Shown here: one piece after another, positions 26,708 through 35,000 of the stretch
Layout of the letters: each line of letters begins with the position of its first letter
Numbering within the stretch: position 1 is the stretch's first letter
Assembly: GCA_002685335.1 (NCBI GenBank)
Contig: NYWY01000036.1
Coordinates: 1 to 46,123, forward strand
Direction: 5' to 3'
Length of the DNA stretch: 46,123 nt
Source of the DNA: Planctomycetaceae bacterium
Lineage (GTDB): Bacteria > Planctomycetota > Phycisphaerae > Phycisphaerales > SM1A02
Made by a program: the position numbers and the translations under genes
Notes under the pieces: model-generated
Databases searched by the model: none
Told to the model about the DNA's origin: nothing
The model's input: the letters and a program-made list of their open reading frames with translations, nothing else

Positions 26708-26995
26708 TCAGAAGGGCACGTCCCCGGAGATCGAGGACCCGGCACCGCCGTGATCACCCTCGTCGGGGGAGGCTTCGAGATCGACCTCCTCGATTCTGGT
26801 CGCCGCACGATCGAGAATCGAACGGCACCGTCCCAGGAGGGCCTGGCCTCGCCCATAGGCATCGAGGCTGGTCTCCAGCGGGACGTCTCCCCGCTCGAGC
26901 CGATCGATGATCGCCTCGAGCTCCTGGCTGGCGGCCTCGAAGGAGAGTTCGGTGACCGGCGTCGGCTCGGAATCGGTCTGCGGGGCGTCGTTCAT
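26708..26995 (-). CDS. xseB: Exodeoxyribonuclease VII small subunit
   Basis: 95 aa. The core helix-hairpin LSFEAASQELEAIIDRLERG, then DVPLETSLDAYGRGQALLGRC, is typical XseB. Several copies bind each XseA and are needed for nuclease assembly. The N-terminal 18 and C-terminal 20 residues are acidic extensions. The ATG overlaps the xseA stop (ATGA), so the subunits are translated in a coupled way. Confidence 0.95.
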   Translation of the reverse strand: MNDAPQTDSEPTPVTELSFEAASQELEAIIDRLERGDVPLETSLDAYGRGQALLGRCRSILDRAATRIEEVDLEASPDEGDHGGAGSSISGDVPF

Positions 26996-28542
26996 GTATC
27001 GGATCCTACCTCTTCCACGGCTTCGACCGTCTCCACCCGGGCCACCACGGATCCGCGGGCGAACGTCGCCCGGATCCGATCATCAACCGCCATCGCCTCC
27101 GCATCACGAACCGGGCGGCCGGATTCGTCCAGCACCAGCGCGTAGCCCCGGGAAAGCACGGAGTCGGGGCCGACGAGTCGCAGTTGTTCCGCCAGATGTG
27201 CGAGACGGGTGTCGCGGCGGTCGATCGCCGCGTTCATCCCTCGCGTCAGTCGACCTTCGGCCACGTCCGTGCGGCGGGCCGCCTCCTCGACGCTTCGGGC
27301 GGGGGCCACCGCCTGAAGTCTCGACTCCAGTCTTTCCAACCGGGCGTGGCCGACCTCCAGCAGACGCCCCATCGCGGTCGTGATTCCCCGCCCCCCCTCG
27401 TCCAGTCGTCGTCGATGCGGATCCAGCATCCGTGCCGGTCGCCGCAGGATCTCGTGCCGAGCCGCGACGTCCACCCGTCCGCGGGCTCGTTCAACCCCCC
27501 GTTGGGCCAGCAGCCGCAGTCGCTCCTGGCGGGAATGGAGATAGTCGGACTGTTCCGCGGCGTCGGGGACCAGCACCATGGCGGCCTGCGTGGGGGTCGA
27601 GGCTCGATGATCCGCGACGAACTCCGCGATCGAGCTGTCGCTTTCGTGGCCGATCGCCGCGACCAGCGGAACCGGTGGCGGCCCCCCCACGAGATGGGCG
27701 GCCACCGCGTCCGCCCGTGATTCGAAGATGGCGGCTGCGACGGTCTCCTCGTTGAAACACCAGAGGTCTTCAAGCGAGCCGCCCCCGCGGGTGAGGATGA
27801 TCGCATCCACCCCCATCGCCGCGGCCCTGGACCGGGCCAGTCGAATTGCGCGGGCGATCTTCGGCGTGGCGGCCTGGCCCTGGACCGGAACCGCGACCAG
27901 CAGAAGCTGGAGACCGGGCCAGAGACGTCTCGCGGTCTCTTCGACATCGCGTCGGGCCGCCCCGTCTCCACTGGTGATGACCATGATCCGACGGGCGAAC
28001 GGCGGCAGTTCCACCCGGAGACCGGGGTCGAACCAGCCACGATCACGGAGATCCGACTTCAGGCGTTCGAACCGCTGATGCAGGTCTCCGAGTCCCGCCT
28101 CCCGAAGTCGGGACGCGATGAAACTGAGGCGCCCTCCCTTGGCGTACATCTCCGGTCGGCCGTGGGCGATCACCTTCATGCCGACCCGTGGGGTGGGCGT
28201 CTCGGAATCGGCGCGATACCGGGGACTGAAGAAGGCGCAGGAGAGTTGCGACCCATGTTCATCCTTGAGCGTGAAGTACCAATGTCCCGGGAGCGAGCAA
28301 CTGCCGATCTCGCCTTCCACCCGGATCTCCGGGCCGCCTTCGATACCCAGCAACGCGTCGTTCACCCGGCGGCAGACTTCGGTGACCGAGAGCGGAGCCT
28401 CCGCCGCCGGTTCGCCGCGGGCTTCGGAATCCGGCGGGTGCGGGGGATCCGGGGGAGGACTTGAATCCGAATCGCCGTCGCGAAGTCCGCGAATCGCATC
28501 GGTGAAGGACATCTGGCCGGTGGATGGGGTTCGTTTCGCCAC
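26992..28542 (-). CDS. xseA: Exodeoxyribonuclease VII large subunit
   Basis: 516 aa from a GTG at 28542; an in-frame ATG at 28512 is an alternative. The N-terminal OB domain (VEGEIGSCSLPGHWYFTLKD) binds single-stranded DNA. The nuclease core shows ITSGDGAARRDV, ILTRGGGSLEDLWCFNEE (catalytic segment) and AAIGHESDSSIAEFVADHRASTPTQAA. A long helical region and a C-terminal small beta segment (VLSRGYALVLDESGRPV) bind XseB. The enzyme degrades ssDNA from both ends. With the upstream GTG, a TAGCAT lies 6 bases before the start, so a leaderless transcript is possible. Confidence 0.96.
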   Translation of the reverse strand: MAKRTPSTGQMSFTDAIRGLRDGDSDSSPPPDPPHPPDSEARGEPAAEAPLSVTEVCRRVNDALLGIEGGPEIRVEGEIGSCSLPGHWYFTLKDEHGSQLSCAFFSPRYRADSETPTPRVGMKVIAHGRPEMYAKGGRLSFIASRLREAGLGDLHQRFERLKSDLRDRGWFDPGLRVELPPFARRIMVITSGDGAARRDVEETARRLWPGLQLLLVAVPVQGQAATPKIARAIRLARSRAAAMGVDAIILTRGGGSLEDLWCFNEETVAAAIFESRADAVAAHLVGGPPPVPLVAAIGHESDSSIAEFVADHRASTPTQAAMVLVPDAAEQSDYLHSRQERLRLLAQRGVERARGRVDVAARHEILRRPARMLDPHRRRLDEGGRGITTAMGRLLEVGHARLERLESRLQAVAPARSVEEAARRTDVAEGRLTRGMNAAIDRRDTRLAHLAEQLRLVGPDSVLSRGYALVLDESGRPVRDAEAMAVDDRIRATFARGSVVARVETVEAVEEVGSDT

Positions 28543-28547
28543 AGCCG

Positions 28548-28554
28548 TATGCTA
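28548..28554. promoter_or_regulatory. Overlapping divergent -10 elements between xseA and recG
   Basis: The heptamer tatgcta reads TATGCT on the plus strand (toward recG) and TAGCAT on the minus strand (toward xseA). The minus element lies 6 bases before the xseA GTG; the plus element lies 19 bases before the recG ATG at 28573. The two genes have no other room for promoters. No -35 elements are clear. Confidence 0.4.
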
Positions 28555-28572
28555 CGGGGCACCCGAGCCGCC

Positions 28573-30681
28573 ATGTCGTCCGATTCACCACTCGACATCC
28601 ATGCCACCGTCGACGCCCTCCCCGGAGTCGGGCCGAAAGTCGCCGCTGCGCTGGCCCGGCTCGGCATCATCACCGTCGGCGACCTGCTCGACCACGTTCC
28701 GGCTCGCTACGAATACGAGCACGCCGAGGCATCGATCGAGGAGATCGAGGAGTCCCTGCCCGGTGAGGAGGACGCCGCCAACGTTTCGGTACGAGGAGAG
28801 ATCGCGGCCATCCGCACGGTGCCCGGACGACGCCCACGGATCGAGGCGACGATCGAGGACTCGACCGGCTCCCTCCGCCTGACCTGGTTCAACGCGGCCT
28901 GGCTGATGCGGAAACTGCGACCGGGCCTGGAGATCGTGGTCGAGGGACGGGCCAAACGATGGAAGGGCTACCTCCAGATCGCCAACCCCAAGTGGCAGGT
29001 CGCGGAGGAGGTCGAGGGCGCCCGGGATGAGCGGCTGCGACCGGTGTATCCCGCGAGCGAGGATCTCTCCTCCCAGCGGATCGAAGCCTTCGCGTCGGCG
29101 GCGCTGGACATCCTCGCCGCGGGATCCGGCATCGTGGATCCGCTTCCGGCCGCCCTGCGGCGGGCCCGCGCCCTGCCTCCGCTCGCCCGCTCCTACGAAC
29201 AGGTCCACCGCCCCGTCGACCGGGATGCGGCAGCCGCGGGACGGCGACGGCTCGCCTACGACGAACTGCTCCTCCTTCAACTCGGCGTCATGATGAAACG
29301 TCGTCATCTTCGCTCGACCCTGCGAGCCGCCCGCCTCGAGCGGGACGATGAGATCGACGCTCGGATCCGCAGCCGACTCCCCTTCGAACTCACCCCGGAT
29401 CAGAACCGGGTGTGCGGGGAGATCGCGGCGGATCTCGGTTCCGAACGACCGATGAACCGACTTCTGCAGGGGGACGTGGGCAGTGGCAAGACCGCGGTGG
29501 CGGTCTACGCCATGCTCCTCACCGTCGCTCGCGGGCATCAGGCCGCGTTGATGGCCCCGACCGGCATCCTCGCCGAGCAGCATCACGCCTCGATCTCCCG
29601 CCTGTTGGAGGGAGCCTCGGTCGAAGTCGGCCTGCTCACCGGCGCCACCCCGCCGTCCGAGCGGCGAGACATTCTCGAACGGCTGGGGGCGGGAACCCTT
29701 CCTCTGCTGATCGGCACCCACACGCTCTTTTCCGAAGGCACGGACTTCAAGCGTCTGGGACTCGCGATCATCGACGAACAGCATCGGTTCGGGGTCGAGC
29801 AACGCTCCCGACTCCGACGGGTGGACGAGGCGGGACACGTGCCGCACGTCCTCGTCATGACCGCGACTCCGATCCCTCGAACCCTCAGCCTGACGATCTT
29901 CGGCGACCTCGACGTCTCGACCATTCTCGAACGACCTCCGGGACGCACGCCCACCGTGACCCGGGTGGGGACACCGGAGAAGTCCGAGGACGTCTACGGC
30001 TTTCTCGCGGAGCGGGTCCGAGCCGGGGAACAGGGGTTCGTGGTGGTGCCCGCGGTCGAGGAATCGGATGCCGGCCTCGCCGACGTGGAGGGACATCGCC
30101 GACGCCTGGTCGCCGGGCCGCTCGCCGACTGCCGGGTCGGCGTGGTTCACGGACGCCTCGCGGCGAACGAGCGGGAGGCAGTGATGAACGCCTTCCGAGA
30201 TCGCGAGCTCGACGTCCTGGTCGCCACCGTGGTGATCGAGGTCGGGGTCGACGTGCCCAATGCCACGATGATCGTGATCGAACATGCGGAACGGTTCGGC
30301 CTCGCCCAGCTCCATCAACTTCGGGGCCGGGTGGGACGCGGTGGCAAACGCGGGATCTGCGCCCTCATCGGCGAGCCGACCACCGAGGACGGACAGCGTC
30401 GCCTGGACGCGATCGGCGAGACCGATGACGGCTTCCGCATCGCGGAATTGGATCTGGAGATCCGGGGCCCCGGGGAACTCTTCGGCGCCCGGCAGTCCGG
30501 ACTGGCGCCGTTCCGGGTGGCGGATCTGGCCAATGATCTGGATCTCCTTCGCATCGCGCGGGAGGATGCCGCGGCGTGGATCGATCGGGACCACGCCCTG
30601 CTGGCTCCGGACGCGACCTCGGTCCGGCGGCGACTCATGGCGACCTACGGCGACTCCCTGGGTCTGGGCGATGTGGGCTGA
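28573..30681 (+). CDS. recG: ATP-dependent DNA helicase RecG
   Basis: 702 aa from the ATG at 28573; an upstream ATG at 28549 would sit inside the probable shared promoter. Wedge/OB domain (about 60-150, VRGEIAAIRTVPGRRP, LRLTWFNAAWLMRKL) for branched DNA, then SF2 helicase motifs: RLLQGDVGSGKTAVA (Walker A), IIDEQHRFG (DExH-type box), VMTATPIPRT, GVDVPNATMIVIEHAERFG, QLRGRVGRGG. It reverses stalled forks and processes Holliday junctions. It is divergent from xseAB and followed by polX after 57 bases, giving a compact DNA-repair block. Confidence 0.97.
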   Translation: MSSDSPLDIHATVDALPGVGPKVAAALARLGIITVGDLLDHVPARYEYEHAEASIEEIEESLPGEEDAANVSVRGEIAAIRTVPGRRPRIEATIEDSTGSLRLTWFNAAWLMRKLRPGLEIVVEGRAKRWKGYLQIANPKWQVAEEVEGARDERLRPVYPASEDLSSQRIEAFASAALDILAAGSGIVDPLPAALRRARALPPLARSYEQVHRPVDRDAAAAGRRRLAYDELLLLQLGVMMKRRHLRSTLRAARLERDDEIDARIRSRLPFELTPDQNRVCGEIAADLGSERPMNRLLQGDVGSGKTAVAVYAMLLTVARGHQAALMAPTGILAEQHHASISRLLEGASVEVGLLTGATPPSERRDILERLGAGTLPLLIGTHTLFSEGTDFKRLGLAIIDEQHRFGVEQRSRLRRVDEAGHVPHVLVMTATPIPRTLSLTIFGDLDVSTILERPPGRTPTVTRVGTPEKSEDVYGFLAERVRAGEQGFVVVPAVEESDAGLADVEGHRRRLVAGPLADCRVGVVHGRLAANEREAVMNAFRDRELDVLVATVVIEVGVDVPNATMIVIEHAERFGLAQLHQLRGRVGRGGKRGICALIGEPTTEDGQRRLDAIGETDDGFRIAELDLEIRGPGELFGARQSGLAPFRVADLANDLDLLRIAREDAAAWIDRDHALLAPDATSVRRRLMATYGDSLGLGDVG

Positions 30682-30726
30682 CCTCCGGTCCGCCGGGTCC
30701 TGGAGGTCTCGCGGTTCCCCCGTCCC

Positions 30727-30732
30727 TACCAT
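30727..30732 (+). promoter_or_regulatory. Candidate -10 element for polX
   Basis: TACCAT (4/6 to TATAAT) exactly 6 bases before the polX ATG at 30739, in the 57-base recG-polX gap, with no Shine-Dalgarno sequence in between. This spacing would place transcription start at the start codon. Confidence 0.3.
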
Positions 30733-30738
30733 GGCGTC

Positions 30739-32493
30739 ATGACTTTCAACGGCGACATCGCGGCGGCCTTCGAGGAAATGGCGACTCTTCTGGAGATCAC
30801 GGGGGCCAACGGCTTCAAGGTCAACGCGCACACCAAGGTCGCGCGGGTGGCCGAGGGCCTGACCGTCGACCTCGAACCGCTGGCCACCGGGGAGAAACCG
30901 CTGGTCCGGCTCGGCGAACTTGATGGGGTGGGAGCCTCCAGCGCGAAGAAGATCGTCGAATTCGCGACCGGCGGTTCGATCTCCGAACTCGAAGCCCTGC
31001 GCTCCGAAGTGCCCGAGGGACTTCGAGCGGTGATGCGGGTCCCGGGTCTCGGGCCCAAGACCGTCCGCCGACTCTGGACCGAAGTCGGCGTGGAGTCCAT
31101 CGCCGACCTTGAAGCCCGGATCGCCGACGGGTCGGTCGAGTCACTCCCTCGAATGGGCCGCAAGACGGTGGAGAACCTCACCGCATCGATCGAGTTCATG
31201 AAGTCTTCGGGAGATCGCCGCCGGATCGGAGACGCTCTGCCTCTGGCCGAGGCGATGATCGAGCATCTGCAGACCATTCCCGGGGTCCGACGGATCGCTC
31301 ATGCGGGCAGTCTCCGCCGTGGTCGCGACACCATCGGCGACATCGATATCCTGGTGGTTGCGGACGATCCTCAAATGGTGAGTGACGCCTTTCGGGCGCA
31401 ACCCGGCGTCTCCGCGGTGCTGGTCGCCGGGGAGACCAAGTCGTCGATCCGGACCGAAGACGGATTCCAGGTGGATCTCCGGGTGGTGCCCGAGGCCGCC
31501 TGGGGTGCGGCTCTCATGTACTTCACCGGAAGCAAGGAACACAACGTCGCGTTGCGGGAGCGCGCCATCGCCCGCGATCTTCGCCTGAACGAATACGGCC
31601 TGTTTCCGCAGGACGATGAGGACGGGCCGCCACAGGATCGCGGGATCGCACCAGTCGCGGCGGAGACCGAAGCCGCGATCTATCAGGCCCTCGAACTTCC
31701 CTGGATCCCTCCGGAACTCCGGGAGGATCGAGGCGAATTCGATCTTTCGGTTCCCGCCGACCTGGTGACCGTCGACGCGATCCGGGCGGAACTCCACAGC
31801 CACACCACCGCGAGCGACGGACGACTTTCGATCGACGAACTGGCGGAGGCGGCTCGCAGTCGGGGTCGCACGGTGCTGGCGATCACCGATCATTCCAAGT
31901 CCAGCGCCCAGGCCAACGGCCTGGATGAGGACCGATTGCGACGCCATGTGGACGCGATCCGTGAAGCTAATCAGCGGATCGACGGAATCACCCTGCTCGC
32001 CGGCAGCGAGGTCGACATCCTCGCCGACGGTCGGTTGGACTACGAAGACGACATCCTGGCCCTGCTGGATCTCGTGGTCGCCAGCCCGCACGTGGCCCTT
32101 CGTCAGGACTCCACCCTCGCGACCGAGCGACTCTGTCGGGCGGCTCGTCACCCGCTGGTGACCATCGTCGGACACCCGACCGGGCGGCTCATTCCGGCCC
32201 GCCAGGGTCTCGAACCCGACATCCACGCCCTGGTGGAAGCGGCGTTGGAGGGTGGAACCGCCTTGGAGATCAACGCCCATCCTCTGCGGCTCGATCTTCG
32301 AGATTCCCACGTGCGCATCGCGGTGGAGGCCGGCTGTCCGATCGCCATCAACACCGACGCCCACCGGGCGGAGCATCTTGATCTGCTTCGATACGGGGTG
32401 CTCACCGGACGCCGCGGCCGGCTGACCGCGTCGGGCTGCATCAACTGCATGCCCGACGCGGACCTCCTGGCCTGGGTCGCCCGTCACCGCTGA
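30739..32493 (+). CDS. polX: Family X DNA polymerase/3'-5' exonuclease (PolX)
   Basis: 584 aa. N-terminal helix-hairpin-helix region (about 1-150, with RVPGLGPKTVRRLW and LPRMGRKTVENL), polymerase palm (GDIDILVVAD with catalytic Asp pair, VDLRVVPEAAWGAAL with the third Asp, YFTGSKEHNVALR), then a C-terminal PHP domain (about 345-584: ELHSHTTASDG, ITDHSKSS, GSEVDIL, VGHPTGR, INTDAHR) with metal-binding His and Asp residues. It fills short gaps in base-excision repair and proofreads through the PHP domain. The start lacks a ribosome site; TACCAT lies 6 bases upstream. It ends 8 bases from the convergent lpoB-like gene. Confidence 0.96.
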   Translation: MTFNGDIAAAFEEMATLLEITGANGFKVNAHTKVARVAEGLTVDLEPLATGEKPLVRLGELDGVGASSAKKIVEFATGGSISELEALRSEVPEGLRAVMRVPGLGPKTVRRLWTEVGVESIADLEARIADGSVESLPRMGRKTVENLTASIEFMKSSGDRRRIGDALPLAEAMIEHLQTIPGVRRIAHAGSLRRGRDTIGDIDILVVADDPQMVSDAFRAQPGVSAVLVAGETKSSIRTEDGFQVDLRVVPEAAWGAALMYFTGSKEHNVALRERAIARDLRLNEYGLFPQDDEDGPPQDRGIAPVAAETEAAIYQALELPWIPPELREDRGEFDLSVPADLVTVDAIRAELHSHTTASDGRLSIDELAEAARSRGRTVLAITDHSKSSAQANGLDEDRLRRHVDAIREANQRIDGITLLAGSEVDILADGRLDYEDDILALLDLVVASPHVALRQDSTLATERLCRAARHPLVTIVGHPTGRLIPARQGLEPDIHALVEAALEGGTALEINAHPLRLDLRDSHVRIAVEAGCPIAINTDAHRAEHLDLLRYGVLTGRRGRLTASGCINCMPDADLLAWVARHR

Positions 32494-32506
32494 GCGATCG
32501 CTCAGC
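32489..32506. terminator. 18-base perfect palindrome spanning both convergent stop codons
   Basis: gctgagcgatcgctcagc reads the same on both strands and covers the TGA of polX (32491-32493) and the TGA of the lpoB-like gene (32502-32504). As RNA it folds to a 7-bp stem with a 4-base loop in either direction. No U-tract follows, so it is only a possible bidirectional terminator or a protein-binding palindrome. Confidence 0.4.
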
Positions 32507-33074
32507 CGCGGGAGTTGCTCGAATTCCGAGTGCCTTGCTTGGTGACTTCGGCCTCGCCGCTCCAGGCGTCCAGATCCTGACGGGTGTCGACCAGATTCAA
32601 CTGGAAGACGAAGCTGGACTGCTTGACCCGACCCGCGGAGGAGCGGACCTCGAGGATCTTGCCGTTGAGGACGTAGTCGGGAAGTCGCGGCGCGTCGTCC
32701 CCCGCCTTGAAATCACGATAGTCGGCGACTTCACCCGCCCGCGAATCCTTGCTCGCGAACGCCACCTTGCCGGACTGCTGAAGGGCGATCTTGACCTTCT
32801 GGGTCAGGAGGTCGGTGTCGATCCGCTGGGTGGTGTCGTTGACCACCCGGGTCACCTCGACCCGGGCGGGCGAGGTCGGCGCGTTGGAAAGCGCGTTGCT
32901 GGCCAGCAGCTGCTGGACGCACTGATCCGCGGCGTTGGACCAGTCCTGCACGTCGAGTTGATCGATCGAGATGATCTTGTCGCGATCATCGGTCACGACG
33001 CGCGCGTTCTGCTGGCACCCGCAGGCGCCGGCGGCGGCCACAACGAGAAGGATGAAAAGAGGTCGATGGTTCAT
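32502..33074 (-). CDS. lpoB: LpoB-like penicillin-binding protein activator lipoprotein
   Basis: 190 aa with a signal peptide ending in a Cys (AAGACGC, Cys18 or Cys20) for lipidation. The mature part follows E. coli LpoB: DVQDWSNAADQCVQQLLAS, VVNDTTQRIDTDLLTQKVKIAL with SGKVAFAS, PDYVLNGKILEVRS, and FVFQLNLVDTRQDLDAWSGE. In enterobacteria LpoB is an outer-membrane lipoprotein that reaches through peptidoglycan to stimulate PBP1b. GGAG sits 6 bases before the ATG. It is the last of four linked genes. Whether a class A PBP partner exists here is unknown. Confidence 0.88.
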   Translation of the reverse strand: MNHRPLFILLVVAAAGACGCQQNARVVTDDRDKIISIDQLDVQDWSNAADQCVQQLLASNALSNAPTSPARVEVTRVVNDTTQRIDTDLLTQKVKIALQQSGKVAFASKDSRAGEVADYRDFKAGDDAPRLPDYVLNGKILEVRSSAGRVKQSSFVFQLNLVDTRQDLDAWSGEAEVTKQGTRNSSNSRG

Positions 33075-33108
33075 GCTGGACTCCAGGAATCGATGGCCGG
33101 ATTCGGGC

Positions 33109-33513
33109 TCAGTTGGCGTTGGTGAGGGTCAGTCGGAAATCGGAGGCCTGCGGATTGGTCGCCGTTCCGGTGATGGTGATGAAACTTCCCGCGGCGACCT
33201 GTTCCTGGCGATACCCGCTGGTCGGGCTGAAGAGCATGCGGCCCTCATCGTCGAGGAATTCGAAGCGGTAGTTGAAGCGGGTGTCGTAGGGAAGGGTGTT
33301 CTCCACCTCGACATCGACTCGAAGAAGGTCGTCGCTGACCTCGGTTTCCCGAACCACGCGAACGCTCGCGTGACTGGCCAGCCAACCATCCTTGATGATC
33401 CGCTGATTGCTGGTGATGGTGTTCGCGTAGCAACCTCCGAGGACCGCGATGGCGGTCAGGGCCAGCAGCGGACGGACACCCCGGAGGGACGTTGAGGATC
33501 TGAGACGTGACAT
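33109..33513 (-). CDS. ycfL: YcfL-like (DUF1425) lipoprotein
   Basis: 134 aa. The signal peptide ends in lipobox VLGGC (Cys28). The mature domain (LASHASVRVVRETEVSDDLL, VEVENTLPYDTRFNYRFEFLD, then FITITGTATNP) is a small beta sandwich like YcfL/DUF1425, which is encoded beside lpoB in many Gram-negatives. Function is unknown in those species. The start overlaps the COG3014-like stop (TGATG) and lpoB follows after 34 bases, so the four genes form one transcription unit. Confidence 0.85.
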   Translation of the reverse strand: MSRLRSSTSLRGVRPLLALTAIAVLGGCYANTITSNQRIIKDGWLASHASVRVVRETEVSDDLLRVDVEVENTLPYDTRFNYRFEFLDDEGRMLFSPTSGYRQEQVAAGSFITITGTATNPQASDFRLTLTNAN

Positions 33514-35000
33514 CAGAGGGCATCTCCGGAGGACGGTGAGGACGACCGCGGGCCGGCCGAGATCGGCGCCGCCTGCTTCTGGACGAGTGGAAAGGCGTGA
33601 ATGGAGGCCGGACCGCCGGCTCGGATGCTTCGGACCAGCACCATGGCGTCGGCGTCCCCCGGAATCGACACTTCGTGGGTTCCGATCGCGCCTCCGAGTC
33701 GCAGAAGGCCGTCGGTCGGCCGGGGGACCCGGGCGACGGCCCACGAACGGGGAAGCGTTCGCCAGGTTCGAAGATCCGCGAGGGTGGTGGCGTATCCGTA
33801 GACGTTGGTGGCCACCATCGATGCGAGGAGCGCCCAGTCGTTGCCCGAGCTCCGAGCCGCGAGGTTGGCCGCGAGCGTCGCGGCCGCCTTGGTGAGCGCC
33901 GCCCCGATCGCACGGCCGGTGATCAAAGGGAGTTCGGCCTGGAATTCATGGGCGATCACGCTTCCCATGTCGCAGATCTCCTGTAGTTCGACCCGGGTGT
34001 CGTCCGTGCCCTCGATCACGCCGCTCACCGCGGCGAACCGGGACTGGACGAGTTTGGGAAAGGCCACGGAGATGAACGGCATCTCAGGAATGAAGGCGGG
34101 TATTCGGAAACTCACCTCTTCACGCTCGGGGGCGAGCCCGGAGCCCAGAATCACCCAGACCTGGGGACCTCGGCGGGTGGTGGCGGACGCCAGGGCGAGG
34201 TCGGATTCGATCGCGGGATTCGGACCGACGACTCCGCCGACTCGTCGCAGGAGATCGATGGCCTGGTTTTCATCTCCGCTTCCGGCGCCGTCGACGAGCA
34301 GGAGCACGGCGGTGAGCCAGTCGGTGAACGGAACGGTCCAACCCCGGTAGGGAGCGAATCGTTCCTCAAGCCCGCCCCAGGCGTCATCCGCGCCGGACTG
34401 GAACTGGGCGGAATCCTCGATCGACGAGAGTTTGCGCTCCTTGGATTCCATCTTCGTCCGCGCATCCTCGATGCGGGTTCGATACCGGGCTTCGGCGTCT
34501 TCCTGGGCGAACTGCGCCCGCTTGAGTTCCACCCGGGCGTTTTCCAGATCCCCGACCGCGAGTCGGTCGAGGGCTCGGAGCGTGGCGCACATCGTGCGAT
34601 CGGTCGAGCCGCCCATGTAGGGAAGGGCCCGTTCGTTGACCGCGATCGCGGCGAGGTTGTCGAGGAACTTCGGGTCTCCGGGTTCACCGAACGATTCCAT
34701 CGCCTCCCATGCTCGACCGAGCGACGAGTCGCTGCCCCCCCATTGGCCCGCGACCCCCTCGAGGGTTCCGAGTTCGAGGTGATCGATCACCACGTTCCGC
34801 TCGGGGCCGTTGGCGACGTTCCGGGTCGCAGAGACGACCGCCGCGTCCCAACGGCCCGCATCCAGTTCCGCGAGGTAGGCCTGGGATCGATCGTTGTGAT
34901 TGGCACAACCTCCGGCGAATCCGAGGAACGCACCGATGGCCAGCGACCGGAGGCCATCGAAGCGGCATCGGCCGACCGGATCTCGTGGCGATCGAATCAC
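33513..35000 (-). CDS. COG3014-like lipoprotein of the lpoB cluster
   Basis: 495 aa from the GTG at 35000 (GGAG at 6-base spacing, GTGA overlap with the CsgG-like stop). Lipobox FAGGC (Cys32). The N-terminal half is helical and TPR-like (about 38-200: AYLAELDAGRWDAAV, RTMCATLRALDRLAVGD, NARVELKRAQFAQEDAE), the C-terminal half mixed alpha/beta. Proteins of this kind are found with lpoB and ycfL in several proteobacteria but have no settled function. The cluster layout suggests an outer-membrane-side partner for wall-synthesis regulation. Confidence 0.78.
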   Translation of the reverse strand: MIRSPRDPVGRCRFDGLRSLAIGAFLGFAGGCANHNDRSQAYLAELDAGRWDAAVVSATRNVANGPERNVVIDHLELGTLEGVAGQWGGSDSSLGRAWEAMESFGEPGDPKFLDNLAAIAVNERALPYMGGSTDRTMCATLRALDRLAVGDLENARVELKRAQFAQEDAEARYRTRIEDARTKMESKERKLSSIEDSAQFQSGADDAWGGLEERFAPYRGWTVPFTDWLTAVLLLVDGAGSGDENQAIDLLRRVGGVVGPNPAIESDLALASATTRRGPQVWVILGSGLAPEREEVSFRIPAFIPEMPFISVAFPKLVQSRFAAVSGVIEGTDDTRVELQEICDMGSVIAHEFQAELPLITGRAIGAALTKAAATLAANLAARSSGNDWALLASMVATNVYGYATTLADLRTWRTLPRSWAVARVPRPTDGLLRLGGAIGTHEVSIPGDADAMVLVRSIRAGGPASIHAFPLVQKQAAPISAGPRSSSPSSGDAL

